DNA of 64,000 bases from [Mycobacterium] fortunisiensis (GCF_019050325.1 NZ_VOMB01000010.1:186001-250000), one strand, 5' to 3'. Positions 1 to 9,171 are shown, numbered from the stretch's first letter. Notes: a model not told the origin generated them from the sequence alone. Numbers and translations are program-made.

Positions 1-1
1 G

Positions 2-361
2 ACGATTTCGGCGACCTTCCCGGCAATGTTCCCCACCCAGGTCCGTTACGCCGGATTCGCGATCGCCTACAACGTGTCCACCTCGCTGTTCGGTGGCACC
101 GCTCCGGCGGTCAACGACTGGCTGGTGGGGCTGACCGGGGACAAGCTGGTGCCCGCCTACTACATGATGATCGCCTGTGTCATCGGGGCGGTGGCGCTCG
201 TCAAGGTCCCCGAAACCGCCCGATGCCCGATCAGCGGCACCGAGATCCCCGGAACGCCAGAGGCTCCCGCCCAGCTGGATTACGAGCCCGGTTTCGAGGC
301 CGATTCCGCGGAGGACATCGTCGTCGTTTCCGACCGGCCGACGGCCTCAACCGACACCTAA
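2..361 (+). CDS. MHS-family MFS transporter, C-terminal end (partial)
   Basis: The gene enters from the left edge; only the last 119 residues are visible. The text around FPTQVRYAGFAIAYN and the segment GGTAPAVNDWLVGLTGD are typical of the last transmembrane part of metabolite:H+ symporters (ProP/ShiA-like MHS group), followed by one more hydrophobic helix (YYMMIACVIGAVALV) and a hydrophilic acidic tail of about 55 residues. It should import a small organic acid or betaine-like compound across the inner membrane. It ends convergently with the GntR gene, overlapping it by 15 bases, and probably serves the catabolic cluster to its right. The substrate cannot be told from this piece. Confidence 0.85.
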   Translation, partial: TISATFPAMFPTQVRYAGFAIAYNVSTSLFGGTAPAVNDWLVGLTGDKLVPAYYMMIACVIGAVALVKVPETARCPISGTEIPGTPEAPAQLDYEPGFEADSAEDIVVVSDRPTASTDT

Positions 362-1003
362 CCGGGCGATCAGGCGCTCGACGGCGTCCTGCATGTGCTC
401 GAGCATCAACTTGTCGGTCAGTGCTTCGTCGCCGGAGCGGATGCTGCAGGCCAGTGCCCGATGCTCACTGACCCGGTCGGACAGGGCGTCGTAGGTGTCG
501 GCCAGGGCATGCACGCACATCCGCGTCTCGACCAGGAACGTCTGGTGCATGCGCGACAGCCGCGGGCTGCCTGCCAGCTCGACGAGAAGCTCGTGGAAGC
601 GCATGTCGGCCTCACTCACCTCGTCCAGGTCGCCGGCCGTCGCCATCTCGTCGACCACCTCGAGCAACGCCTCACCGGCGGCGAGGTGGTCGCCCTCCAG
701 GATCCGGCGGCTCGCCGTCCGCTCGATCGCTTCGCGGGCCACGTACATGTCGCGAATCTCGTCGACATCCATGGTGTTGACGAACACGCCCCGGTTGCGG
801 ATCGCGATGAGCAGCCCTTCCTGGGCCAGGCGCTGCATTCCCTCGCGCACGGGTCCGCGGCTGACCCCGAACTTGCGCGCCAGTTCGGCCTCGCCCAGTT
901 GTGTGCCCGGCACGACTTCGCCGTAGGCGATGGCCTGCCGCAGCTTGTCGGCCACGATGCTCGCCGTCGACTCCTGCTCGACCGGTGCGATGAAGTCGGT
1001 CAC
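347..1003 (-). CDS. GntR-family regulator with FCD domain
   Basis: A 218-residue regulator with an N-terminal winged helix (LRQAIAYGEVVPGTQLGEAE, then FGVSRGPVREGMQRL) and an all-helical FCD ligand domain (VAREAIERTAS, FHELLVELAGSPRL, EHRALACSIRSGD). I chose the GTG at 1003 because it overlaps the stop of the upstream isomerase gene as GTGA; a longer reading frame to 1075 lies inside that gene. FCD regulators usually repress the catabolic operon they belong to and bind its substrate or an intermediate. It is the last gene of the minus-strand arm, and its likely operator is the ATTGTTGACAAT palindrome at 2521-2532. Confidence 0.9.
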   Translation of the reverse strand: MTDFIAPVEQESTASIVADKLRQAIAYGEVVPGTQLGEAELARKFGVSRGPVREGMQRLAQEGLLIAIRNRGVFVNTMDVDEIRDMYVAREAIERTASRRILEGDHLAAGEALLEVVDEMATAGDLDEVSEADMRFHELLVELAGSPRLSRMHQTFLVETRMCVHALADTYDALSDRVSEHRALACSIRSGDEALTDKLMLEHMQDAVERLIARLGVG

Positions 1004-1719
1004 CGTGCCGCCCCGAACAGCCGGCCCAGCCCGGGTATCGGTGGCACCGAACCGATCAGGGCCAGGCCCTTCCACACCGTGACCTGGTTCGCGGTGAGCA
1101 CCGGCTTGCCGATGGCGGACTCCAGCTCATCGATGAAACCCAGTGTGTGCATGGCGGTGTCGGGCACCAGTACCGCATCGGCCTCGGGGTGATCGGCCGC
1201 GCGCACCATCGCGGTGACCGTCCCCGGCTCCAGCCGGCCCACTTCCGCGGCGGTGACGATGCCGTGGCTTCCCGCCGACACCACGTCCACACCGTCACCG
1301 GACAGGAACGCGACGAAGTGGGCCGCCACCTCCTCGGGGTAGGACGCGGCGACCGCCACCCGGCGTATACCCAAGTACTGCAACGCATCTACGAAGGCGA
1401 TCGACGTGGAGGACGCGGGGACACCAGCGGCCGCGGCCACGTCGTCGGCCTGCCGTCGCGCCCCGTCCCGGCCGAACACGAAGCTGCCCGAGGTGCATGC
1501 CCACATCATCGAGTCCGGACGTGTGGGTCCCAGTCGCGCGACACCGTCGGTCAGGCGTTCGGTCCGGCCGAGATCCAGGAGCGCATCGACGCGATGCGCA
1601 TCCTCACCGACCGTTGTGATCGCGACCGGAAGCCTCAGGGTGGGGTGGGCGTGTGATTCCAGGACGGCGAAGTCGTCCTCGGCGCTGTGGCCGGGATAGA
1701 GAATCCCTACCGTGGCCAT
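1000..1719 (-). CDS. Maleate isomerase/Asp-Glu racemase-like protein, one cysteine missing
   Basis: 239 residues of the aspartate/glutamate racemase superfamily, closest in style to maleate cis-trans isomerase and arylmalonate decarboxylase. The first catalytic cysteine is present in WACTSGSF (about residue 75). In the second half, where relatives have SCTN, this protein has VPDTAMHTLGF, so the second catalytic cysteine is absent. The ending KPVLTANQVTVWKGL is the family C-terminal signature. A good Shine-Dalgarno (AAAGGA) precedes the ATG. It lies 25 bases after its full-cysteine paralogue and overlaps the GntR start. It may be a one-cysteine decarboxylase or a non-racemising partner; the substrate is unknown. 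Confidence 0.82.
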   Translation of the reverse strand: MATVGILYPGHSAEDDFAVLESHAHPTLRLPVAITTVGEDAHRVDALLDLGRTERLTDGVARLGPTRPDSMMWACTSGSFVFGRDGARRQADDVAAAAGVPASSTSIAFVDALQYLGIRRVAVAASYPEEVAAHFVAFLSGDGVDVVSAGSHGIVTAAEVGRLEPGTVTAMVRAADHPEADAVLVPDTAMHTLGFIDELESAIGKPVLTANQVTVWKGLALIGSVPPIPGLGRLFGAAR

Positions 1720-1744
1720 GCAGTTGTCCTTTCGAGGTGCACCG

Positions 1745-2488
1745 TCAGGCTTCCAACAACCGTTGGCCGGCGCCGACGGCTTTGCGTCCGGCGACCGACA
1801 ACGCCGCCCACATCGTCACCTGGTTGGCCGTGATCACCGGCTTGTCGAGCTCACGTTCGAGCCGGGTGATCAGGTCATAGGTGGGCAGGTTCGTGCAGCT
1901 GATCACGATCGCCTGCGCCTCGCGGCAGTCGGCGCTGCGGACCAGCTCGGCCGTCGTCTCGTAGGGGACCGACCAGATCCGCGATGTCATCCCCAAACCG
2001 GCGGTGGCCGCCACCTCGATCCCGGCTTCCATCAGATAGCTGGTCAGCCCGGTGGTCAGGTCGGCGGTGTAGGGGGTCACCGTGGTGACCGTGCTCGCCC
2101 CGAGATGCGCGAGTGCGGCCAGCATGGCGCCGCTGGTGGTCACCGCCGCCGGGGCGCCCGCCGCACGCATGGCCGCCACCAGGGCGGCCTCGCCCGCCAT
2201 GCCTTTGACGAAACTTCCTGCGGTACAGGCATATGCGGTAACCAGCGGGGACACCGCCAGCACGTTGGCGGCGCCGGCCTCGACCTGGTCCGGCTCGGAG
2301 ACGTGCACCGCCATGTCGACGGTCACCGGCAGCGGGGCGTAGCGCAGCCGGGTGACGTAGAGGCTGACGTCGTCGGGTACCCAGCGCCACAGTTCGCGGT
2401 CGAGCGCGAAGTCGTACGGTGTCACAACACCTATCCCCACCTGGTGCAACGGTGGGGGAGGAAGCACTTCCCCGAGTGTCATCTCCAT
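1745..2488 (-). CDS. Maleate isomerase/Asp-Glu racemase-like enzyme, both cysteines present
   Basis: 247 residues of the same superfamily as the next gene downstream. Both catalytic cysteines are visible: YACTAGSFV near residue 88 and ISCTNLPTYD near residue 198, followed by KPVITANQVTMWAAL. In maleate isomerases the first cysteine adds to the double bond and the second assists, so this copy looks fully active. It is the first gene of the minus-strand operon (isomerase, isomerase, GntR) and is divergent from a dehydrogenase-amidase-DUF3830 operon. A second ATG six bases downstream (2482) is an equally possible start. Confidence 0.85.
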   Translation of the reverse strand: MEMTLGEVLPPPPLHQVGIGVVTPYDFALDRELWRWVPDDVSLYVTRLRYAPLPVTVDMAVHVSEPDQVEAGAANVLAVSPLVTAYACTAGSFVKGMAGEAALVAAMRAAGAPAAVTTSGAMLAALAHLGASTVTTVTPYTADLTTGLTSYLMEAGIEVAATAGLGMTSRIWSVPYETTAELVRSADCREAQAIVISCTNLPTYDLITRLERELDKPVITANQVTMWAALSVAGRKAVGAGQRLLEA

Positions 2489-2520
2489 AGTGTGAGGCCG
2501 AACGGCCCAACCGGCAACAG

Positions 2521-2532
2521 ATTGTTGACAAT
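2521..2532. promoter_or_regulatory. GntR/FCD-type operator palindrome
   Basis: The sequence ATTGTTGACAAT has perfect 5-base arms (ATTGT/ACAAT) around two central bases, the usual shape of operators for FCD-type GntR regulators. It lies between the two divergent operons of this cluster and covers the -35 element of the rightward promoter. The natural candidate to bind it is the GntR protein encoded at 347-1003. Confidence 0.6.
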
Positions 2533-2561
2533 CCTACGACAGCGTTCCTAGCCTCGAAGCG
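2525..2561 (+). promoter_or_regulatory. Probable leaderless promoter of the dehydrogenase-amidase operon
   Basis: TTGACA at 2525-2530 is followed after 18 bases by TAGCCT at 2549-2554. The GTG start of the dehydrogenase lies at 2561, six bases after the -10, where transcription would begin. That predicts a leaderless mRNA, common in mycobacteria, and explains the lack of a Shine-Dalgarno. The -35 is inside the GntR-type palindrome. Confidence 0.5.
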
Positions 2562-3544
2562 TGCCGCCTTCCGCTGCCAGACCGGTGATCGCGGTGTTGT
2601 GTGAGCGCCAGGCCGACCGGATACCGGGGTTGGCCGACCCCTCCGTCGAGTTCCGCTACTGCGACGCCGACGTTCTCGGCGCGGCCCTGCGCGGTGCCCA
2701 CGCACTGCTGTTGTGGGACTACTTCTCCACCGCGCTACAGCGCGTGTGGTCCGATGCCGACACGCTGGAATGGATCCACGTGACCGCGGCCGGGGTCGAC
2801 ACCCTGCTGTTCGACGAATTGCGGGACTCCGATGTGGTGGTCACCAACGCCCGCGGCGTATTCGACCGCCCCATTGCCGAATACGTCCTGGCGGCAATAC
2901 TGGCCTATGCCAAGGGAAGCCAGGCGAGTCACGACTTCCAGCGACAGCACCTCTGGCGGCACCGCGAGACCCGCAGTATCGCCGGGGCACGTGCCCTCGT
3001 GGTCGGCACCGGCGGCATCGGGCGGGCGACCGCTCGGCTGTTGCGCGCGGCCGGCCTGGACGTCCGTGGGGTGGGCCGGGTGGCCCGGACCGCAGATCCG
3101 GATTTCGGCGACGTGGTGGCACACACTGACCTGGCCGCCGCGGTCAGGTGGTGTGACCACCTGGTGCTGGCCGCCCCGCTCACCGACACCACCCGCGGGA
3201 TGGTGGGCCAGGACGTGCTGACGGCGATGAAATCCGATGCGCACCTGGTGAACATCTCCCGGGGCCCGATAGTGGACGAGGCCGCGCTGCTGGCCGCGCT
3301 GGACTCCGGCAGCATCGGCGGTGCCACCCTGGACGTGTTCGACGTCGAGCCGCTGCCCACCGATCACCCGCTGTGGGATGCCCCCGGCGCCGTGATCACC
3401 GCGCACATGTCCGGCGACATCCGCGGGTGGCGCGACACTCTGGCTGCCCAGTTCACCGACAACCTGCAGCGGTGGCGTACCGGCCGACCCCTGCTCAATG
3501 TGGTGGACAAGAAGCTGGGCTACGTGGCAAGCGGCACAACGTGA
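2561..3544 (+). CDS. D-2-hydroxyacid dehydrogenase, NAD(P)-dependent
   Basis: 327 residues of the D-isomer-specific 2-hydroxyacid dehydrogenase family. The dinucleotide site is VGTGGIGRATARLLRAAGL (about residue 147), and the catalytic residues are Arg in NISRGPIVDEAALL, Glu in DVFDVEPLP and His in VITAHMSG. It should interconvert a 2-keto acid and a D-2-hydroxy acid. It is the first gene of a translationally coupled operon (GTGA overlap with the amidase) and its GTG start fits a leaderless transcript. The substrate is not evident; the neighbouring amidase and isomerases suggest a dicarboxylate-type intermediate. Confidence 0.88.
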   Translation: MPPSAARPVIAVLCERQADRIPGLADPSVEFRYCDADVLGAALRGAHALLLWDYFSTALQRVWSDADTLEWIHVTAAGVDTLLFDELRDSDVVVTNARGVFDRPIAEYVLAAILAYAKGSQASHDFQRQHLWRHRETRSIAGARALVVGTGGIGRATARLLRAAGLDVRGVGRVARTADPDFGDVVAHTDLAAAVRWCDHLVLAAPLTDTTRGMVGQDVLTAMKSDAHLVNISRGPIVDEAALLAALDSGSIGGATLDVFDVEPLPTDHPLWDAPGAVITAHMSGDIRGWRDTLAAQFTDNLQRWRTGRPLLNVVDKKLGYVASGTT

Positions 3545-4947
3545 TTGCGCAAGCGGTCGAGTTGCGGTCGGCCTATTCCAGCGGGTCGCTGTCCCCGGTC
3601 GAGGTCACCAGGGCCTGTCTGGCCGCCATCGACCGGCACAACCCCGCAGTGAACGCGTTCGTGCTCCTCGACGCCGACGGCGCACTTCAGGCGGCCCGGG
3701 CGTCGGAGGCCCGGTGGCGCGCGGGCCGGCCGCTGGGCCCCGGCGACGGCATCCCCACCTCGATCAAGGATGCGCTGTGGACCCGTGGCTGGCCGACACT
3801 GCGCGGCAGCTGGCTCGTCGACGAGGCGGGGCCCTGGGAGTCCGACGCGCCCAGCGTGGCGCGACTACGTGATTCGGGCGCCGTCCTGCTCGGCAAGACC
3901 ACCACACCCGAATACTCGTGGAAGGGCGTCACCGATTCACCGCGGTACGGGGCCACCGGCAATCCGTGGGATCCGGGCCGGACCGCGGGCGGGTCCAGCG
4001 GCGGCAGCGCCGCGGCCGTCGGCCTGGGCATGGGCGCCTGGTCGGTCGGCACCGACGGCGGCGGTTCGGTCCGCATCCCGGCGGCGTTCACCGGCACCGT
4101 GGCGCTCAAACCGACCTATGGACTCATCCCGCTGTACCCGCCCAGCCCGTTCGGAACCCTCTCGCACGCCGGCCCGATGGCACGATCGGTGGCCGATGTC
4201 GCGGCGCTGCTGGAGATCGTCACCGCATTCGATCCCCGCGACTGGTCGGCGATGCCGACGCCCGCGGTGGCCTGCAGCGCCGGCCTGGACCGGGGCATCG
4301 ACGGGCTGCGGATCGCCTATTCCGCGGATCTCGGGTTCGGTGCCAACGATCCCGAGGTCGGCGCAGCGGTACGGGCCGCCGTGGGCGTCCTGGCGGAGGC
4401 GGGCGCCCACGTCGAGGCGGCCGACCCCGGCTTCGCCGACCCGGCGGAAGCATTTCACGTGTTGTGGTTCTCGGGTGAGGCAAAAGTATTGCAGGGCAAG
4501 CTCGATGGCCCTGATGCGCAGCGGCTCGACCCCGGCCTGCGGCGCACCGCCGAACTCGGGGCGACGTACACGGCATCGGATTACCTGGATGCCATGGCGG
4601 TGCGGATGGCGCTCGGCGAGCTGATGGGCCGCTTCCATCAGCGCTATGACGTACTCGTCACCCCGACGGTGCCGATGACCGCATTTCCCCTCGGCCGGGA
4701 CGTGCCGGACGGTTGCGGCTCACCCGATTGGACGAGTTGGACGCCCTACACCTATCCGTTCAACCTGACTCAGCAGCCGGCCCTTTCGGTGCCGTGCGGG
4801 TTCAATGCGGATGGACTGCCGATCGGAATGCAGATCGTGGGCCCGAGGCACGCGGATGCGCTGGTGCTGCGGGTGGGGCAGGCTTATCAGAACGCCACGG
4901 ATTGGCATCTGCGGGTGCCGTCGTTGTGCACAGAGGAGGTCGGATGA
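3541..4947 (+). CDS. Amidase-signature family hydrolase
   Basis: 468 residues from the GTG at 3541, which overlaps the dehydrogenase stop as GTGA; the open frame runs further upstream but only inside that gene. The amidase-signature triad is complete: Lys in TSIKDALWTRG, then the Gly-Ser-rich stretch TAGGSSGGSAAAV with the cis-Ser, and the nucleophile Ser in GTDGGGSVRIPAAF. It hydrolyses an amide to acid plus ammonia, probably on a small substrate imported by the transporter at the left edge. Relatives annotated as glutamyl-tRNA amidotransferase subunit A are unlikely here because there is no gatBC context. Confidence 0.88.
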   Translation: MIAQAVELRSAYSSGSLSPVEVTRACLAAIDRHNPAVNAFVLLDADGALQAARASEARWRAGRPLGPGDGIPTSIKDALWTRGWPTLRGSWLVDEAGPWESDAPSVARLRDSGAVLLGKTTTPEYSWKGVTDSPRYGATGNPWDPGRTAGGSSGGSAAAVGLGMGAWSVGTDGGGSVRIPAAFTGTVALKPTYGLIPLYPPSPFGTLSHAGPMARSVADVAALLEIVTAFDPRDWSAMPTPAVACSAGLDRGIDGLRIAYSADLGFGANDPEVGAAVRAAVGVLAEAGAHVEAADPGFADPAEAFHVLWFSGEAKVLQGKLDGPDAQRLDPGLRRTAELGATYTASDYLDAMAVRMALGELMGRFHQRYDVLVTPTVPMTAFPLGRDVPDGCGSPDWTSWTPYTYPFNLTQQPALSVPCGFNADGLPIGMQIVGPRHADALVLRVGQAYQNATDWHLRVPSLCTEEVG

Positions 4948-5453
4948 GCCGATTGATCACGGTGTCGCTCGCCAAGCGCGGGGTCACGTGTGTGGCGCGC
5001 CTGCTCGACGCGGAGGCGCCGCGCACCTGTGCAGCCGTGTGGGATGCGCTGCCCGATGGAAAAACACTGTCCGCACCGGTGTTCCACGGCAAGTACGCAC
5101 GCAACGAGATCTACACACTGTTCCCGGCTTTCGGCCCCGACCCAGGCAGCGAGAACACCACCGTGACGCCGATCCCCGGCGACCTGTGCTGGTTCTCGTT
5201 CGACTCCGACGACCTGGGCAACCCAGCCTACGGCTACGAGAACACCACCGGGACCGGGACCACCGGCCGGATCGTGGACCTCGCGCTGTTCTACGGACGC
5301 AACAATCTGCTGATCAACGGCGACCAGGGCTGGGTGCCCGGCAACGTGTTCGGGACGATCACCGAGGGCCTGGAGGAGATGGCCGCGGCCTGTCAGGACC
5401 TCTGGATGGGCGGAGTCCGTGGCGAAACACTGAGTTTCGCCCGGGCCGCCTAA
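4944..5453 (+). CDS. DUF3830 family protein (cyclophilin-like fold)
   Basis: 169 residues from an ATG overlapping the amidase stop (ATGA), with a strong Shine-Dalgarno GAGGAGGT at 4933-4940. The pattern ([44 protein letters not shown]) fits DUF3830, small proteins with a cyclophilin-like barrel and no assigned reaction. Family members commonly sit beside amidases and Asp/Glu racemase-like enzymes, as here, which supports a role in the same pathway. It is the last gene of the rightward arm and ends 4 bases into the convergent methyltransferase. Confidence 0.78.
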   Translation: MSRLITVSLAKRGVTCVARLLDAEAPRTCAAVWDALPDGKTLSAPVFHGKYARNEIYTLFPAFGPDPGSENTTVTPIPGDLCWFSFDSDDLGNPAYGYENTTGTGTTGRIVDLALFYGRNNLLINGDQGWVPGNVFGTITEGLEEMAAACQDLWMGGVRGETLSFARAA

Positions 5454-6382
5454 TCCTTGTCTTCTTCCAGAGTTCCACTGACGTAGACGATCTCGCCCAT
5501 CGGATCGTTCTCGTCGCGGTCCGGGACCGGCAGCTCGTGACGGACGAACAGCTCGGACCGGGAGGTACCGGTCATGTCCCAGCCCTTGGCGGCCAGATAA
5601 TCCGCGGCCGAAGGCCTTTCGCCGTGATAGATCAGGGACGGCATGTCCATGTTCAGCCCGATCTGGCTGAACATGGCCGCGGCCGCCCGGGCTTTCTCCG
5701 GATCGAAATCCTTGAGCCCGGGCACAAACTCGGTGGCCACCATGCTTCCGGGTGCACTCAGAGCGGCGATGTGGTCGAACAGTTGATCCTGGGCCCGTGG
5801 CGGCAGATAGATCAACAACCCCTCGGCGCACCACGCCGTCGGCTTGGCCGGGTCGAAACCCGCCGCCTTCAGCGCCACCGGCCAGTTCTCGCGCAGGTCG
5901 ATCGGCACGGTACGGCGCAGCGCCTTCGGCTCCGCGCCGAGCCCGGCCAGGGTGCGGGTCTTGAACTCGATCACCTCGGGCTGGTCGATCTCGTAGACCA
6001 CGGTGCCCTCGGGCCAGGCCAGCCGGTAGGCCCGCGAATCCAGACCCGAGGCCAGGATCACCGCCTGGCGGATGCCCGCCTTGCCGGCGTCGGCGAAGAA
6101 GTCGTCGAAAAACCGGGTGCGCACCGCCATTTCGTCGATGTTGGCCCGGGCCCGCTCGGCGGCGTCGGGAGCCAGCTGGGCCATCGACGCCAGGTCCAGT
6201 TCACCGTCGACCATCTTGGTGAACACCTCGATGCCGACTGCGCGGACCAGCGGTGCCGCGAACGGATCGTCGATCAGGCCGTGGGAATCCTGGCTGGCGA
6301 TCGCCCGCCCGGTGGCCACCAACGTTGCGGTTGCGCCGACACTGGAGGCCAGATCCCAGCTGTCGCCGTCGGTGCGTGCCAT
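5450..6382 (-). CDS. SAM-dependent methyltransferase, TIGR00027/LCM family (copy 1)
   Basis: 310 residues of the mycobacterial TIGR00027 group, related to leucine carboxyl methyltransferases. The N-terminal signature [12 protein letters not shown], the SAM-binding stretch [14 protein letters not shown], the acidic [12 protein letters not shown] and the later EGLLIYLPP are all present. It is the last of four head-to-tail paralogues read toward the left, with a 45-base gap to copy 2. M. tuberculosis Rv0731c lies at the same place next to secY. Substrates are not established; candidates are lipids or small carboxylates. Confidence 0.9.
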   Translation of the reverse strand: MARTDGDSWDLASSVGATATLVATGRAIASQDSHGLIDDPFAAPLVRAVGIEVFTKMVDGELDLASMAQLAPDAAERARANIDEMAVRTRFFDDFFADAGKAGIRQAVILASGLDSRAYRLAWPEGTVVYEIDQPEVIEFKTRTLAGLGAEPKALRRTVPIDLRENWPVALKAAGFDPAKPTAWCAEGLLIYLPPRAQDQLFDHIAALSAPGSMVATEFVPGLKDFDPEKARAAAAMFSQIGLNMDMPSLIYHGERPSAADYLAAKGWDMTGTSRSELFVRHELPVPDRDENDPMGEIVYVSGTLEEDKD

Positions 6383-6427
6383 AGTGCGCCTTCCTGCTCG
6401 TGCAGACGGGGAGTGCAGACGGGTTGT

Positions 6428-7333
6428 CTAGTTCGCAGTCTTCAGGATCGCAGACAGGTACCCGGAGCCGGCAGCGAGATCGGCGAGTTCGGACGCCAGC
6501 GTGAAGCCGTGGGCCGCATACGCCTGCTCGGTGGGCTGCACCGTGACGTCCCAGCCGTGCCCGGCGAGGTAATCGCGGGCCGAGGCGCGCTCACCTGAAT
6601 AGAACAGCTCCGTCAGATCCACGTCGGTGCCGACCTTCTTGGACCATTGGCTGACCCGCGCCGTCCAGTCCTTCGACACCACCTCGGCATCCATGTGCTC
6701 GGTGGCCAGCCGGCTGCCCGGGGCGCTGAGCGCGGTGATGTTGTCGAACAGCCGGTCCTGGGCTTCCGGCGGCAGGTAGATCAACAGACCTTCGGCGATC
6801 CAGGCGGTGGGTGCGCTGGGATCGAAGCCGTTGGCGCGCAAGGCGGCCGGCCAGTCGTCGCGCAGGTCGATCGGCACGGTGTGCAGTGCGGCCGCGGGCT
6901 CGGCGTCGAGCCCGGACAAGGTGCGGGTCTTGAACTCCAGAACCGCGGGCTGGTCCACCTCGAACACCGTGGTCCCGGCCGGCCAGGCCAGCCGGTAGGC
7001 GCGGGTGTCCAGACCCGAGGCCAGGATCACCGCCTGGCGGATGCCGGCCTCGGTCGCGGCGCGGAAGAAGTCGTCGAAGAATCGGGTGCGCACCGCGATC
7101 TGCTCGCACATGCGTTGCCGGTCCAGCATCGGGTCGCCCTCGACACATACCTCGCCGTCGGCGAGCCGGATGCTGTGTTCGACGCCGACCGCGCGTACCA
7201 GCGCATCGGCGTACGGATCGTCGATGAGGGGGTCGGGTTGCTTGGTGGCCAGTGCGCGCGAGGCCGCGACCCCGGTCGCGGTTGCGCCGACACTGGTGGC
7301 CAGGTCCCAGGTGTCACCTTCGGTGCGTGCCAT
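6428..7333 (-). CDS. SAM-dependent methyltransferase, TIGR00027/LCM family (copy 2)
   Basis: 301 residues with the same motif series as its neighbours ([48 protein letters not shown]). It is the most divergent of the four copies between residues 60 and 90, where it reads [20 protein letters not shown]. The 8-base gap to copy 3 suggests co-transcription. It is cytosolic and without a signal peptide. Its sequence gives no hint of a particular methyl acceptor. Confidence 0.9.
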   Translation of the reverse strand: MARTEGDTWDLATSVGATATGVAASRALATKQPDPLIDDPYADALVRAVGVEHSIRLADGEVCVEGDPMLDRQRMCEQIAVRTRFFDDFFRAATEAGIRQAVILASGLDTRAYRLAWPAGTTVFEVDQPAVLEFKTRTLSGLDAEPAAALHTVPIDLRDDWPAALRANGFDPSAPTAWIAEGLLIYLPPEAQDRLFDNITALSAPGSRLATEHMDAEVVSKDWTARVSQWSKKVGTDVDLTELFYSGERASARDYLAGHGWDVTVQPTEQAYAAHGFTLASELADLAAGSGYLSAILKTAN

Positions 7334-7341
7334 GTCTTCTC

Positions 7342-8247
7342 CTAGTTTCGTATCGCGGTGACGGCCAGTGAATTACGCTGCGGCGCAGCGTCGTCGCCCG
7401 TCGGGAAGGCGCGCCCGTAGTCGGCGAACAGGTCGGGGCGCGGACGTGCGGTCACCGACCAGCCGCTGTCGGTGAGGTAGTCGACCACCGAGTTGCGCTC
7501 GCCGTCGTACCAGAGATCGGCCAGATCGAGGTCGAGGCCGTGGGCCCGCCACTGCGCGCTCAACACCTGGCCGCGCTCGCGCAGGTTCGCCGCCATGCCG
7601 GGGAGATGGAATTCGGTGGCCAGCCGGCTGGCCGGGGCGCTCAGTGCGGTGACGTTGTCGAACAACCGATCCTGGGCGTCCGGCGGCAGGTAGGCCAGCA
7701 GTCCCTCGGCGCTCCAGGCACTGGGCGCCGCCGGATCGAACCCGGCGGCGCCCAGGGCCGCGGGCCAGTCCTCGCGCAGATCAACTGCCACGGTGCGGCG
7801 TTCGGCCGTCGGGGTGGCACCGATCCGGGTCATCGCGGCCGACTTGGCGCCGATCACCTCGGGCTGATCGATCTCGTACACCACGGTGCCGTCCGGCCAG
7901 GGCAGCCGGTAGGCGCGCGAGTCCAGGCCCGAGGCCAGGATCACCGCCTGCCGGATCCCGGCATCGCCGGACGACACAAAGAAGTCGTCGAAGAACTTCG
8001 TCCGCACCGCCATCACGCCGGTCATCAGCGCGGCGCCGGTGGCCAACTCGCCGTCGAGCGGGATCTCGCCGTCGACGAGCTTGGTGAAGAACTCGAGCCC
8101 GACCGCGCGCACCAGCGCCGCGGCATACGGGTCGTTGATCAGCGGATCGGATTCGGCGGTGGCGATCGCCCGGGCCGCGGCGACCATGGTCGCCGTCGCG
8201 CCCACACTGGAGGCCAGATCCCAGGTGTCGCTGTCAGACCGTGCCAT
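7342..8247 (-). CDS. SAM-dependent methyltransferase, TIGR00027/LCM family (copy 3)
   Basis: 301 residues, with [51 protein letters not shown] and [16 protein letters not shown]. It shares long identical stretches with copy 4 (for example [14 protein letters not shown] and the segment around [17 protein letters not shown]), so these two probably arose by the latest duplication. It lies 9 bases after copy 4 in the same operon. Confidence 0.9.
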   Translation of the reverse strand: MARSDSDTWDLASSVGATATMVAAARAIATAESDPLINDPYAAALVRAVGLEFFTKLVDGEIPLDGELATGAALMTGVMAVRTKFFDDFFVSSGDAGIRQAVILASGLDSRAYRLPWPDGTVVYEIDQPEVIGAKSAAMTRIGATPTAERRTVAVDLREDWPAALGAAGFDPAAPSAWSAEGLLAYLPPDAQDRLFDNVTALSAPASRLATEFHLPGMAANLRERGQVLSAQWRAHGLDLDLADLWYDGERNSVVDYLTDSGWSVTARPRPDLFADYGRAFPTGDDAAPQRNSLAVTAIRN

Positions 8248-8256
8248 CGCGCGCCC

Positions 8257-9171
8257 CTACCGTTCGGCGCTGATGTAGAGCACCGAGGCCGCGTGCGCCT
8301 CATCCTCGACCGGCGGCAGGCCCGTACGGACCAAGAGGTCGTTCGACGAGATGCCGGTCGTCTGCCAGGCGTGGCCGGTCAGGTAGGTCATCACGTCGGC
8401 GCGGTCACCGAGGTAGATCAACTCGTTGAGATCGATGTCCAGACCGTGGGCGCGCCAGCGCTCGGTGAACTCCTGCATCTTGGCCCGGATCGACTCCTCG
8501 TCATTGGTCTCGGTGGCGGGCACGCCCTCGACACCGAGCCGGCTGCCGGGCGCACTCAGTGAGGTCACCTGATCGAGCAAACGATCCTGGGCCTCCGGCG
8601 GCAGGTAACCCAGCAGCCCCTCGGCGATCCAAGCCGTCGGCGCGGTGGGATCGAAGCCGGCCGCGGTCAGCGCGGCGGGCCAGTCGAAGCGGAGGTCGAT
8701 GGCCACGGTGCGCCGCTCGGTGGTGGCGGCGGCGCCGAGATCGGCCAGCGCGCGGGTCTTGAACTCGACCACCTCGGGCTGGTCGATCTCGTAGACCACG
8801 GTGCCGTCCGGCCAGGGCAGGCGGTAGGCCCGCGAGTCCAGCCCGGCGGCCAGGATCACCGCCTGCCGGATCCCGGCGCGACACGCGTTCAGAAAGAAGT
8901 CGTCGAAGAAGCGGGTGCGGGCGGCCATGCTGTTGGCGAACCGGGTCAGCCCGGTCGCGGCTTCCTCGTCGAGACCCTCGGTGGTGAAGTTCTCGTCGAC
9001 GAGCTTGGTGAAGAAATCCATGCCGACCGCGCGGACCAGCGGCGCGGCGAACGGATCGTCGATCACCGGGTCATCGGCGTTGGTGGCCATCGCACGCGCC
9101 GCCGCGACCATGGTCGCCGTGGCGCCCACGCTGGATGCCAGATCCCATGAATCATCAGCAGTGCGGACCAT
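8257..9171 (-). CDS. SAM-dependent methyltransferase, TIGR00027/LCM family (copy 4)
   Basis: 304 residues and the promoter-proximal gene of the four-gene methyltransferase operon. Motifs are [51 protein letters not shown] and [16 protein letters not shown]. The ATG at 9171 is preceded on the minus strand by AAGGGG. It is divergent from secY across about 300 bases, the arrangement seen for Rv0731c and secY in M. tuberculosis. Confidence 0.9.
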   Translation of the reverse strand: MVRTADDSWDLASSVGATATMVAAARAMATNADDPVIDDPFAAPLVRAVGMDFFTKLVDENFTTEGLDEEAATGLTRFANSMAARTRFFDDFFLNACRAGIRQAVILAAGLDSRAYRLPWPDGTVVYEIDQPEVVEFKTRALADLGAAATTERRTVAIDLRFDWPAALTAAGFDPTAPTAWIAEGLLGYLPPEAQDRLLDQVTSLSAPGSRLGVEGVPATETNDEESIRAKMQEFTERWRAHGLDIDLNELIYLGDRADVMTYLTGHAWQTTGISSNDLLVRTGLPPVEDEAHAASVLYISAER

